Assembly: GCF_030867145.1 (NCBI RefSeq)
Contig: NC_134422.1
Span: 11,480,531 to 11,544,530, forward strand
DNA from: Opisthocomus hoazin
Taxonomy: Eukaryota; Chordata; Aves; Opisthocomiformes; Opisthocomidae
Direction: 5' to 3'
DNA: 64,000 nucleotides
A program made the translations under genes and the position numbers. The notes beneath the pieces are model-generated. The model was not told where the DNA came from. It searched no databases and saw only the letters and a program-made list of their open reading frames with translations. This document shows, piece after piece, positions 49,231 through 61,600 of this stretch. The number at the start of each line of letters is the position of its first letter. The stretch's first letter is position 1.

Positions 49231-52020
49231 ACGCTGTTTTTTGTAAAAATGCTGTCTTCCCAGTTCTGAGAACTGCTCTTCACTTTCATTGGAATGGGTT
49301 CTTGTCCATGTTAGCTGGGAGGCCATTTGAGAGCCTGCATTTAAAAATTAAGGGGTAAGTTGCCCACAACTAGGTTATCTGCCTTTTAGGTGAAGAACAT
49401 AGTGTTCAGGCCAAACTTAGACGCTTGTTACAAGCCGGCTTTGATCCCTGCTGTGTTCTTGCCCACACAGAACTAGCTGTCTGAATTTCGTGTGTGTCTT
49501 CATCTGGGTAAGAGAAGATGCGTTTGAGTTAAGGCTTTGCATTGTTTGACAGAAATTGGGTGAAAGGTGGGTTAAGGATAATTTGCAAGAACTTTATTTC
49601 TTCTGCTGTTTGCAGAAGGGCATTGCATGCGCTCTGTGTACTTGTGGATCTCGGCAAGCAGTGAAGGTTTCTCCCTCTCTTAGCTTTTTAACTTTTTGAG
49701 GGGAAATTGTCTTGTTAACGGCTGCTTCCATGGGGTGAATAGAGTGCACATGACAAATGCACACCTGTGTAGCGTGCGTTTTTCCAGTTACAGCGTGACT
49801 TCTGTAACTCGATCCACTTTGCCTTGACGAGCTTCCTTCAGTTATCCAGTAAATGTCAAAAACTGGTGGCAGGCTTTGAGAATAAGAGCAGGTAGGTATA
49901 CCATATTATCTTAATCTTGACAAAATGCTTGTACGTGATAGAGTTTACCTACATGGATCATCTGCTGTGCTGACAGAGCTGTCGCCTCTGTCCCAGGCAG
50001 CTTTGCTGGGTGCGTTACTGGTACCCATGCTATCCCTGCCCTTCCCCATGACCAGCGGGACCGTGACTGGTCGGTACATTTTAGTTGCTGCTGTTGTCTG
50101 CTCCCGAAATGTAGCTAGGGCAAGGGAGCCAGCCAAAATGGAATGATAAAGTATTTTTCTGAACTTTTTTTTTAAATGTTGTATTACTTCAGTATCTGGT
50201 GCGTCAGCCAAAGCAGGGACCGCCTTGGCGGGCGATGCTCGGACCCTCACCGAGGAGCTCTCGTGGTGAAGGTGGGAGCTCTTGTGGTGGAGGTGATGCG
50301 GGGGAAGCGGCAGCCGCAGCCCAACACACGGCAGAGCCAGCAGAGCAAGGCTGGGGTCCTGGAGCGCCTGGCTGGGCTGCAAGCACCACGTCCGAGGAGA
50401 GACCGCCCTGCCCTGCGTGACTCTCCCTACTGCCAAAATTCTGCTGTGCGTTTTAGCTGAAGAAACGAGAAACACTTTCTCATGTCCGTTGAAGGATTAT
50501 GGGGAAGGAAGGTGTCTCCATCCCCACCCCGTGTCGCGCAATGGTAAGGCAGAGCTCTAGCACTTCCTTCTGTCCGCCTGCTGTGTGCCTCCCTGGTGCC
50601 TCTGTCCTGTATCTGCTCCTAGGGCTCTGTGGGGAGGTGCGATAACGTGTAAGGAAAATCCTCCTACAGGGCTGCCCTAGAACGAATGCGAAGGAAGGAA
50701 GCAGGAGGAGTGAGAGCGAGTAAAATGGGAGCACGGGCTTCAGTGCCAAATCCCAGTACCTCATGCTTGTCTATTACCAGCAAAAGCAGGTGCCTTTGTG
50801 AGCAGCCGCTTTGCTGCTGCCGCTGGAAGCCCCGCAGCTGGGGTGTTCCTGGCCAGGGGGTCCCCCACTCCAGCAGAGCTGGGCTTTCGGGGCACGGGTG
50901 TCTCCTCATCCAGCTCCTCTAGAGACCATGGCCTGCAGGAGAGCAGCTTGGCGAGCTGCTTCCCTCTAGTGCGTGGCCACCAGGGAGGGTAGGGTGCTTG
51001 CCTAGTAGCTGAAGAAATGTCTCTCCAAGTGGCAGAGGCTGCGGTGTCCCCCCAGATGAGGGGCTGACGTACGTCCCCTCTGCGGTGTGGCTGTGGTGAG
51101 AACCCCCTGCCCTGGGCAGTGCGGAGAGCCTCCGGCTCCTGCGTAAGCAACGGGCTGTGACTGGCTGCTGTTTTCTGATGCTTCTTGGTATGAGACGGTG
51201 CTATCAAAAAGATTTCACAGTTGTGACTTCTGTAGGGTCAAATACAGCAGAGAAACTTTTTTTTTTCTGCCTTTTAGTTGCTTTAGAAAGGCTTCCATAG
51301 ACTTGCCTTCCCAATGCTATATTTTCTTTCAAAAAAAAAAAAAACCAACTTTTTGCTTTGACTGGTTGTAGAATGTATCTAAAACTCAAAACAAAGACAA
51401 ATTGGAAAGGATCTTGAGTGGATTTGGAGGTAAACAACTCCAGACGGTGAAAGTGCGGAGTATTTGGAGGTAAGAGGAGGTGGCACCATGCTGGGAAGAG
51501 GCAAAGGGGTGTCTGCACGGGAGGGAAGATGGGGTTTTGAGGAGAGATGCACAAGAGGGTGAGGAGGAGAGAAGAGAAAGTGAACATGCAGGAGGGAGAG
51601 CAGAGAAGGGATGGGTGGAGGAACTGGGGAGGAGAACAGATGCAAAGCTGCTGTACCTGCGGGCTGTGCTGCGCAGAAGGGGAAAGAAAGCAGCACTGCG
51701 TTGCCCTTATTTTTGAGAGGTAAAAAAAGCAAGGGAGCTGGAAACAGGAGATAAGGAAATTTCAAGAGCTGCCAGACACAAGTATAAAATACTAAGGATA
51801 GTATAACGATAGTATGTAGGTCTGAATGCAACTTGCGGTGGTGACCATAGTCTTAAAGCCGAGTTCAACACTGAGAAGTGTGACATTTCTCCTGAGCTCA
51901 GAAGGAGAGATTTAATTTTGTCTAATATTTTATATCTGTTTTTAATACCATCACTTGGAATTTTCTGAGTAAGTCCAAGTAGGAGAAGCTTCACTCTTCG
52001 AAAGCCCAGCATAAACGTGG
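49231..52020. other. Intergenic DNA 3' of SNX4
   Basis: No gene is recognised. GC rises from about 49.9 kb onward. A poly-A/poly-T pair and purine-rich tracts lie around 51.25-51.72 kb, including a long G/A-rich stretch at about 51475-51700. Open frames here have no recognisable domains. Confidence 0.6.
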
Positions 52021-52029
52021 CGGGCACCC

Positions 52030-52480
52030 TGATCCTATGGACACCAGCGGGATCAGCCACGTAAGCTACGAGCTACAGCGGCTGCCCCGGGTACCGCTGC
52101 CGCCCCGGGGACTGCGATGAACCACGCTCTCCCTCAGCTGCCATCAACGATTTCTGTTACCTGCACGGGTCGTGGCGTGTGGCAACACCCACTGCGTTCT
52201 CCTCGGAAAGCAGCCGCAAGCGGCCGCGGAAGACGAAGAGCGACCTGGTGGCGAGCCTCCCTCCCCGATGATGCGGAGGTGGAAAATGACGTCGGCGAAG
52301 GGAAAGCGCAATCCCGGCCGCCCTCTTGTGGGTCTCCAGCTCGGGCTCGTGTGAATCCAGCGGCTCCTGTCGCGGAGAGGTGCGGGGGCCGTCGCGACAG
52401 CGGTAGCGTAACGGGTGCCTGGACACCAAGGGATGGCACAGACACCCGTGCAGGATTTAGCGATGGATTCGCGTCTTGCC
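52030..52480. promoter_or_regulatory. CpG-rich cluster with a CRE-like site
   Basis: Dense CpG over about 450 bp, including TGACGTCG at 52287-52294, one base from the palindromic CREB/ATF site. No exon can be assigned to either strand. It may be a promoter or enhancer of an unidentified transcript or just an orphan CpG island. The next gene in mammals, ZNF148, has untranslated 5' exons that could not be recognised by translation. Confidence 0.4.
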
Positions 52481-52879
52481 GTAGGTTGTTGTTAATAACA
52501 CCGTGTTTTACGCTGCCGTTTCCAGCCCTTGGGCAGGCTCCTCGGGCGCCTTTCACTCCAGGCGAATGCTGCCGTGAGGTGGACTTAAAACACAGGTTTC
52601 TGACCTAGCAGTATTTTATTTTAAGAACTGCCTGGAAATGGTGCTGGCTGCATGGTGAGAATGACCTGTGACCGTCTGGGTAAGCTGCGCTCCCGTGTAA
52701 GAGATGGTAAAGTCACGCTTGCCCAGTGCTGCGTTGAATTAGCTTTTTCTGAAGCTTCCCAGCTTCGAACATCCCTGGTGACGGAGAGGCCAAATCTCAC
52801 GACAGTTGTTCCAGAGGCTAAAAGCACAGGCTTCGTTTGCAGTTGCATGGTCTGCCTTCTCTCGCGGTGTTGGCAGGCT

Positions 52880-53260
52880 CCTGCCTGCTCGCCTCTGACG
52901 GGCCTGCGGACGCTGGATGCTCGGGGGGCGGCGGGGAAGGGAAGAGCCATGGGCTCCCTGTGCTGCAGCGAGGTCCCTGCCGGGCCACGCCGCAGAGCCA
53001 TACATCCCTCTTGCCCCACGTTCGCCGAACTGGAGCGGGCATGGCAATAGCCACAGCAGCGTTCCCGCTCCTGCGTGACGTTCCCTGCTCTCCTCCATGG
53101 ATCACATCAGCCCCCGAGGCCATCGCTGCTGGTTTCAAGCCCCGTCTGGTTCTCCCGCTGCCTTTCAGAGTGGCTCTCCCCGAGCCCGACCGAGCCAGGG
53201 CTGCACGGAGCTGTGCTGGGTCTGGCACTGGGCTGCTGCTCGTTCGCTTCCATCAGGTGA
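52880..53260. promoter_or_regulatory. Second CpG-rich patch
   Basis: GC- and CpG-enriched sequence with overlapping open frames on both strands, as expected in GC-rich DNA. No domain or splice pattern is recognised. Confidence 0.25.
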
Positions 53261-53361
53261 CTCTCGTCACCGCCGCTCAGCAGCGCTGCCTCCTCTTCCT
53301 CTAGCAGCTCCTTCATCTCTGTCTCCGTCACCCGTGGTCTCAGTAATGCTCGTACTGCCCA

Positions 53362-53407
53362 GGTCACACAGAATAGTAGGGGTTGGAAGGGACCTCTGTG
53401 GGTCATT
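53362..53407 (-). mobile_element. Short CR1 3'-end fragment, antisense
   Basis: The segment reads on the + strand as CACAGAATAGTAGGGGTTGG followed by an AAGGGACCTCTGTGGGTCAT-type sequence. That is the reverse complement of the CR1 3' terminus seen in the sense copies (compare 20950-20990). Similarity fades after about 53407. Confidence 0.75.
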
Positions 53408-53409
53408 GG

Positions 53410-55469
53410 TAAAGGCTCTGCCCAGCACGGAGCCAATGCGAGACCCCAGAAGACCCCGAGGAGTTCCCATTTCCAATGACGTTCTGAAACCTACGTCCAG
53501 GTTTTAATTTATTTTAAGGTGCGCTAGGCTGGATCTCTGCTTTGGTATTTGGAGCAGGACCGGTCCAACCTGCACGAGGAACACCGTTGTATGGTGGACT
53601 GCTGCATTAATGCTATTGCTCTATCAAGGAAACCATAATCTATTAAAACGAGAATCAATTTGACAAGATCTGTTTTCCGTGAATGCATTGATTGGCATTA
53701 ATCTCTTTTAACTTTGTATCAACTATTTTTTTTCACAGGGATTACTTTCAAACTGACAAGACTATAATAATTCACCCTATCTAATTATATATATTCATAA
53801 AGAAGCAGAATATTAGCTTTTTTCCACTGTTGTAGAATTCCTCCTGAAATTCAAGACTTGTTGAAAATGAGCGTCCGCGGTTCAAAGATCTCTTCTGCTG
53901 GGATTTCTCTAAGCTTGAGAAGAAGCTGTATGGATCTGTAGATACAGGCACCTGTTTTGGCAGCTGATGTCCAGTGCTGCAGCCTGGGTGGGACTCAGAA
54001 GTCCCCTCCTTGCGCTGGAGCTGATGCCCAGCTGCAGTTGATGAAGAGCGCACACAGAGCACGAGCCCAGTTTAGCATCCTCCTAAATGAATGTTCCTGT
54101 GCAGCTTACATGTTATTACATTATAAAGTTCTGCTGTTGCTGAAGTTTGAACAAATTCTCTGACGTCTTCAGAACTGAAGTGCTTAATTAACCTTTGAAC
54201 CATGCAGAGTGCCAGGAATATTCACTGGCGGAGGGGGTTCATCTGTGGACCGTGAGACACCATTTGGTCTGCAGAGTCGAACTATTAGAGGAGAGAAGGA
54301 ATCCTCCCTTCAAAATCAAAAATCTTTCTCGGTGTTAAATCTTGCCTAAGTGCATCTTGCTTCCTTATAGATAATTGATCTTTCCTAACCTCTAACTTCT
54401 CTTCGTGGTTGGCTTTGCCCTTCCTCCCCCCTCCACAATACGTAACCTGTTTCTGTTGCTCCTCTAAGCCAGGACAGGGATTTGAACCTGTGCTGCCTTT
54501 TCCAGTTCCAGGGAACTTACTTAAAATATTCTGAAATAATTGCTGGTGATCATTCACTTTCTGTTCAAACTCCTTCTCCCTGCTCATGGAGTCACTGCTA
54601 TTTTTACCTTTAAAATGCTAAATACATAGTGCTTAGCTGGGTCTTTTTCCATTTCCTTCCAATAAATACAATGATTGCGATTACAAGGCAATTTAGTGGT
54701 TGCTCGGTCTCATGTTACTCTTCCATTTGAAAACATTTCCTTTTTCTCTCCCATGTTGACGTCCACTATAGAGCTTCCTGCGCTGGAGTTCAATAAAAAA
54801 GACGGTAAACCAGGGAGCGGGGCCGTATTGCCAGCAAACGCGTGAGCCTTGGTGGTGGTCCTCGACAGACACTCCTGGAGAACTTTTGACTTCATTCAGG
54901 TGAAGCTTCTCCTTCCTCCCTATGCCCCGTTCTGGGAGCGGGATGGCTTTTCCACTGCGGTACTGGCTGTCGCCGGCAGACACGCAGGAGTCAGAGAGCT
55001 GGGTCTAACGGAGATGCTCCCGGGGGCCCATGGGGCAGCAGGTTCCTGGTTTAGGAGCGCTGGCAGGATTTTCCCGGTCTCGTGAGCAGAGGGTGGTGAG
55101 CTGCTGTAGGAGCCTAGCTGCGGGAGCTGATAAACCTCTGCACTGCTAGATCCCACTGTGGGTAGGCAGATACAGATATAGAGGGGAAATTAGCTGTTAA
55201 TAGGAGCAGAGTTAGAGATAAGCACCGGGAAAGAAACCACAGAGCTCTGCAAGCCCAGCTGGAGGGTTGGGTAAGGTTGGGTTTGGCAAACACCGGCTCA
55301 GCTGGAGGAAGAGTTTGTTTATAAACGTGGCTTCCAGGACTGACTGCCACGTGAACATGCCGTCATTAGGAGATGGCCCTGCTTGGAGGGTGAGCTGGGG
55401 TTACTTTTTCCATCCAAGGAGCAACACGTGGGATGCAGGTGCCCTGGCTCTGAGAGGCAGCACGGGGTT
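53410..55469. other. Intergenic DNA with coding-like minus-strand frames
   Basis: No gene can be named. On the minus strand a pyrimidine-rich tract and CAG acceptor end at 55156, and the sequence that follows is open for 78 codons to 54920, with another open frame at 54693-54983. A frame at 54285-54587 opens with a charged segment (MSREKEFEQKVNDHQQLFQN) and has a GTAAGT donor match at about 54520. A short tRNA B-box-like sequence lies at 54478-54488 on the minus strand. These could be parts of an unrecognised gene or pseudogene, or chance. Confidence 0.25.
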
Positions 55470-56043
55470 AGTGTGGCCAGCAGGTCGAGGGAGGTTCTCC
55501 TTCCCCTCTACTCTGCCCTAGTGAGGCCCCATCGGGAGTACTGTGTCCAGTCCTGGGCTCCCCACTTCAAGAAAGACAAGGAGCTACTGGAGAGAGTCCA
55601 GCGGAGGGCTACGAGGATCGTGAGGGGACTGGAGCATCTCTCCTACGAGGAAAGGCTGAGGGAGCTGGGCTTGTTCAGCCTGAAGAAGAGAAGGCTGAGA
55701 GGGGACCTTATAAATGCTTATAAATATCTCAAGGGTGGGTGTCAGGAGGATGGGGCCAAGCTCTTTTCAGTGGTGCCCAGTGACAGGACAAGGGGCAATG
55801 GGCACAAACTGAAGCATAGGAAGTTCCGTCTGAACATGAGGAAGAACTTCTTCCCTCTGAGGGTGACGGAGCACTGGAACAGGCTGCCCAGGGAGGCTGT
55901 GGATTCTGCTTCTCTGGAGATATTCAAGACCCGCCTGGACAAGGTCCTCTGCAGCCTGCTGTAGGTGACCCTGCTTGGGCAGGGGTGTTGGACTGGGTGA
56001 CCCAGAGAGGGCCCTTCCAACCCCAAACATTCTGTGATTCTGT
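55470..56043 (+). mobile_element. CR1 LINE 3' part with open ORF2 C-terminus
   Basis: The best-preserved CR1 in the window. The ORF2 C-terminal frame is open from upstream (55383) to TAG at 55962-55964 and contains [74 protein letters not shown] and [15 protein letters not shown]. The reverse-transcriptase catalytic core lies further 5' in a full element and is missing, so the copy is 5'-truncated and cannot move by itself. A 3' UTR of about 80 bases ends in almost two ATTCTGTG units (56029-56043), the CR1 hallmark. Confidence 0.95.
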
Positions 56044-58230
56044 TTGGCACCTCAGGTTAGAGTGGCCTGTGCGGGGTGAGAAGGCACCTTTGGGTGTCCT
56101 GGGCAGGTTAAGCTGCCTGGGTAGACACAGTTCTTCATTCAAACATGGTTCCTATCACCTTTGGCAGAGGGTGCCCCTTCCCTTCCTCTCTTGCCACCTA
56201 CACTTCTGCCTTCCGTTTCTTCCATTGGTGTCAATGCTTTGGCACGTGAATCTTTCTACCAGGTGCTAGTAATGCCCTGGTGCCAAGTTTGTGCCCGCAA
56301 AAGTGTCGTAACAGTTGGTTTTGTGCGTTACCTGTGCTGCGGCACTGCTGTGTGGGCAAACGGCCAGTTTCCTTCATCACTTTTGTTCTGAACGTCCTGG
56401 TTCAATGGCTGCTCCCTTCCATCCTCCTTCAGGCTAGTTCGATGCCTTTCGAGTTGTTTAGTCTGCCTGAGCCTGCTGCTCAAAAATTGGGGTGGCTTCT
56501 ACTGATATCGTGGCCATCAGTGGCACGCAGACTCCCCTCTTGCTGGAGCAGGGTGCCACAGAACCTTCATCTCTTTATTAGTGCTACTTCATTGATTAAG
56601 GATAGGAAGGATCTCAAGAAATGCGGCTGAGAGACCTGCTTCTTCGTGTTGTGCAGAGTCCTGGAAATCCCCCACCAACACGCGCAGTCTCCTGGGATGT
56701 ACATTGGTGTGGATGGCACTGCTTCTTTACAGGTGGCTCCATAATCAGCTGGACCTGGAAATTTAAGCTTGATTACATTATATGTCTTGGCTGTAGAGGG
56801 GAGGAACTGTGTCCATTGAAGGACGATGTTCTGTTATCCAAAAGAGGTATTTTTCTGTAGTCATTGAAGAGGTCTGTAGAGGCAGCATGGATTGCCTTTC
56901 AGGTTGGGCTGAGCAGCCATATTCACCTTTTGCCTGTCTGCCCTTTTCTCTTCTGTCTCCAGCCAACAGTGCTTTGTCTTTTTGTCTCATGCTTGCAAAC
57001 TGCAAAGCCTCCTGCTCAGCTTTGATGTGAACCGTGTCTCTTAGAAGACACTTTTGTTTTTCCTCCACCTTCCTTACAGAGTCGGTGGCAAGTCCTCTCC
57101 AGCTTGGTTGTCCAAGAGTGCTCCAACTGCTGTGTCCATGTTTGCCTTCCAAACCACTAATTTTCCTGTAGCACGGTGACCAGCATTCACTTCTCACAGA
57201 AGACTCCTCCTCTGCTGCAGGTCGGAGACGCGGCACGCTGCAGCAGGCGAGAGGTGCGCGTCCCGACCGGCCGTTAGGAGTGTGCTGTGTTTTCTGGATG
57301 TCTCGGCAGCTGTCCCTGAACAAGGGATACTTCTGGATCCAGCAAACGGAGAGGCAAACTGTTGTGTGCCTGTATGGGAACACTAAATCCAGTTCTTAGA
57401 CTGCCATAATCTGGGGGAAGAAGGAGGAAAATACAGCGCAAACCATGAAATTGCCTCATCTCGCTGACTGATCTCATCATTGCTGCTACTCCCTTGGGTC
57501 AACAGATGCCCAAGATATTTCTTCATCTGCAGGTGTTTGAAGAGGCTCACATTTGGAAGCACGAGCTGCTCTGCGACGTGTGAAGGGGCAGGCTGACCCG
57601 TGCGTCGCAGAAGACGGGATCTGGCGTTATTTCTGTGTAGCATCCCTGAGCGCTGGGTGTGAGAGGGAGTGAGTCAGTCACCTCCTGAGGTCGGTGTTTA
57701 AGGTCGGCTGAAGGAATTGCTCCCTGGAGATTCCTCCCCGGTCTGCCTCAACTGCACAGGGAGTTGTGGAGAGATGATGAGATTTCAGATGTAGTCTGCT
57801 CTAAACAGGAACAGAAGTGGATTGCTGCAGGTTTGCTTTTGAAGATTTTGCCCTCTTTTTGTCTGTAAAAATTAGAAATTGGGAATTTTACAGATCCTTG
57901 TTGGATGTGGTCCAGAAACACCAGCATTGCTGTTTCTAGGAAAGGGAAGTCCTGTCTTAGAGATGCTTCTTTTTCTCCCTTTCCCTCAAAAATTTTTAAA
58001 AATGTTAAATGTTGCAGGTCAGTGTGCCTCTGGCACCCGGGTTGATGTGCTCAACGCGCAGGACACCAATCCCCGAGGAAGCAGGCGCTGCCTGGAGGGC
58101 TGGGTGCTGTGGCTGTGTAAGTGTTCTGCCGAGCGGGACGGTTGCAGGCTGGCAGAGAAGAGTTAACTGGTCAGATCCAGACTCGGAGCGCGCAGAGCAG
58201 CCGCTAATCTGCAGATGAATGTGTTCCAAC
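56044..58230. other. Intergenic DNA with possible minus-strand exons
   Basis: No gene is recognised. On the minus strand a 201-codon frame (57383-56778) includes a lysine/glutamate-rich segment with a GTGAAT donor match after 56927. A long pyrimidine tract and CAG acceptor precede 57410, and the sequence after it is open to 57274. I cannot match any of these to a known family, and random open frames of this size do occur in GC-rich DNA. Confidence 0.25.
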
Positions 58231-58239
58231 ATGAAAAAT

Positions 58240-58680
58240 AAATCTTGTCCGTACCTGTGCTCTCCTGCTCCCGCCTGGCCCGGGGCTGGCTCCCGGCACT
58301 GGCCGCGTTTCTCGCCTGGTCCCAAGCCGACGTTGCCCCCGGGGTGCAGCCGGGGGGGAGGTCACAAAGTCCATGCAAAGCCACCAGGACGGAGCAACAG
58401 CCCCTGTGCGGGTTTGCAAGGCGATCTCTCCCTCCGCTCGCGTGCTCCTCGGCACCCACGTACCTGCCCCATCGCGTCTGCGGCGCCGTTTGCGAATCGC
58501 TGCTCTCCGGCCGTCCTTGCCAGCGTGCAGTTTGACGTTTGTTTGTCTCCCAGGTGTTTGCAAGCACGTCTGTGAGTTCTCTCCGGCCTCAACCGCCGCC
58601 GCCGCGCAGCCGTGCTGCTCCCACGCGGGTGAGCCCCCAGCGCGGCTTTGCTGACGAGGCACATGGCACGGCGAGGGAGC
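58240..58680. promoter_or_regulatory. CpG island-like block 3' of SNX4
   Basis: About 440 bp of dense CpG with overlapping long open frames on both strands, typical of an island. On the + strand a GTGAGC donor-like site at 58629 could close a non-coding first exon. Position and orientation would suit the 5' end of the next + strand gene (ZNF148 in mammals) or the start of a minus-strand transcript, but no coding sequence confirms either. Confidence 0.45.
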
Positions 58681-61600
58681 GTGCGAAGCCTTGTTCAAAC
58701 AAGCGCCTTTTGATCCAGCAGGCTTCAGCGGAGAAATCCAGAACTAGACTAAACAAAGCCAAAAAGAAAATAAAGGGGAGAAAGATTTAAGGCATGCTTT
58801 TCACAAGGTGAGTGGTTGTTTCTGGGTTTCTTCTTCTTTGGCTTTCTTAGCTGGCCCTTAGCTTTTCTCTGAAAATCAGGGCACTTGTCATGAATTTGGA
58901 GAATTGAAATAAATCAGGAACCCCTTGCACACAGCACAACAGCTGCCATTATGGGATAAGCATTTGCCAATGGCAGCTGCTCCACTGCAATCGGTGCGGC
59001 AGGGAGGGCAGGGGAGGAGAAGCCACCTCTGCCACTCGCCAGCGCTCACAGGGAAGTGACGCTTGCTAGACAGACTGGTTTATGACAGAAATGTAAAACA
59101 GCAACAAAAAAACCTCCAAAAAAGTAATCTTTAAAAAAAAAAGTTGTCTAAAACATACCATTGGCCTTGCAAACTGATGCTATAACTATGAAAACAAAGT
59201 CCTTCAGCTCAAGTTTTTCCTACTGGACAGTGTCTTTGAGAGAAACCATTTCCATTTCTGGGCCTGGACAGTCAAAATGAGGAAAATAACTTCTTTGCTT
59301 ATGGCAAATCTGTCAGAGGAGAGGCAGATCTTGGCCATCATGCTTCCACCCCCATCCAAACTTCCTCAATGTTTGGAGCAGACAGAATTGAGCTTTTCTG
59401 TCGTACGTGGCTCCAGATACAAAGCTTTGTTCCAGCTGCTCTGAGAGGCTTTTTGGATCTCCCTCTTGGCTGGGGACCATCTCCGACAGGAACTTCGGGA
59501 GCAGAGCCTGGACTTGTACCTTCTGTTTAGAAGAAAATAAACAAAACACCCCAGGGTGGAGAGTGTGCAGTCAAAGCGCTCCTCTCTCCTGCAGCCCTCT
59601 TCTGTGCTGGCTTCTTCCAGCCTAATGGGAGATGCTTCTTCCCCTCCTCTTCTCACATAACATCAGCTACAGTCAAGCCCTAATTTTCTTTGGGTTTGTA
59701 TTTTTTTTTTTTTTCTTCCAGTTGCTTGATAATTTATCTCCTTGTTCCTTGTGATGTGCTCTTTGCCTCTTCCTTACAATTTCTGCCATTTTTCAGAGCA
59801 GCTAAAGAAGCTAAGCTGCGGGTGACTCACTGCCCTCCCGGCCGTGGCACTGGTGGGATGGATGTGGCCCTAAGTCCTGAGATTCAGAAGGAGCTCATCT
59901 AGCAACAGCCACACACTCGTGGGTCCGCTCGACGCAAAACAATTTGTGAGGTGTCGCTAGGCTGGGCTGCCGAGATGCAGGTTAGAGGCAGATGACTCAG
60001 AAATCGCTGCAGAAAGACGAAGACGTGCTAGACCTCCATCCTCCACTTCGGGTGTCTACAGCACAAATCGGGAAAGGGAGAGAGACGGATTCCGTTGCTG
60101 GCAGTTCGGTTAACGGAACACTGGAGGGGCTGAGGCAAAGGCTCTCCCTGGCTTCTGAGCATCTCTGTGTGCCCGTGGAGCTGCACAGCCACGTTGCTCC
60201 TGTGCACACCCAGGGCTGCGTCTCCTCTGCCTGTCCCCTGGGCACTGGGGGGGACACTGCCAGCCCCCACGGTCTTTTGATCACATCTGAGTAATTTATC
60301 GTTGCAGTGTGGGGCCAATATGAGATGCATAAGGACTTGCTGGCACCCTTGAACACTATTTTAAGAGGGGCTCAGACTTGCATCCCAACAAAATTGGCTT
60401 TTCCTACAGGTAAGGACTGTCCCCAAAGGTTGGGACGGCCGTTCCTCGGGCACCTGTCCCTGGGGAATGCTCTGGAGCATCCCTCGGGGCCAGGGAGGTG
60501 CAAACCTGCCTGTCCCAGCTGGACGGCTGCAGAAGTTATGGGAGGAGGAAGGGGAAACGGAGAGACAAACCACTCTGTGCCGTGGTCACCGCAGCCTCCC
60601 CGCTTTGGGAAATAAGCTCAGGGGAAGTTCCCTCTTTCTACCGTGGTCCCCTAAACTTGCATTTCATACCAGCTTAGAGCCTGATGCTGTGAGTCTGGAG
60701 GGGAAAACCTGGTGTGGGATGCTACTTTAAGTTTTGCCATAAAGCATGTGGCTAGCTTGCAACTGATGAGATGGCAGGTAAGGCTCTTCTGGGCTGAGAT
60801 CACCTGTATTTTGTCCTCTGCGTGGATTGCCCTGCTCTGCAGCCACCTTGCCGCAGATAGCAACTACTCGTAGCCTCTTCCTCCCAGAGCCCTCCAGCAG
60901 TTAAACCAGTGCTCTCCAGCAGCAGCAGCAAAGGCAATTCCCAGGGTAAGCGTGTGACCGATCGGAAAACACACCAGCTCTTGTGGGAGCCTCCTCTCCT
61001 GTGAGCGTGGTCCAGTGCAGCCACGTTCTCAGGGGCTTCTCCTTTCCACATCCACCTGTGGCTCTTCCGAGCTGCTGGGGTGTGGGGACATCACCGTCCC
61101 TGGCTGGGAGAACGCTGTGCCAGGCTGGGGCTGGAGGGCAGCTGCTTGGTGGAGGCAAGGTGTCGCCAAAAAAGGTGCCTGCTAGCTCTCCTTCAGTTCC
61201 TCTGCTTTGCTTACTGCCACTTCTTGTTCCCTGCTAAACCACCATCCCCACAGCCCACCCTTTGCTCCTTGAGGCATAGCTCCTGGCTGCAGCCGCCTCC
61301 TCTTCACGCTCAGCTTCAGGAGTCCTTTATTTCACGCCACAGAGGGGCTGCTGCAGCCGGTGTGGCCCCGTGTCCCTGGTGCCATGTTTGCCATACCCTG
61401 GCTATTTTCATTCTTTGCTAATTGTGAAGCCAAGGAATCTTGTACGGGCTCTAGAATAAAACCCAGCTGCAAGTTCGTGTGCTTAGTGGTGTGACAGCGG
61501 GCAGCATCTTACTCCACCTTTCCCAGGTTGGAAGAAATCCTTAGGGAGTAAATCTGGGTCGCTGGTAGCTTCTGGTGGCCTTTGATGTGGCCTGAAATGT

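Noticed and set aside
54478..54488. tRNA B-box-like GGTTCAAATCC on the minus strand.
   Set aside because: No A box at proper spacing and no cloverleaf visible. It may be a SINE remnant or chance, not a tRNA gene.
58163..58698. Frames of 134 and 164 codons on the minus strand over the 58-kb CpG block.
   Set aside because: Overlapping frames are open on both strands and in several phases, which is the signature of GC-rich non-coding DNA and not of one coding sequence.
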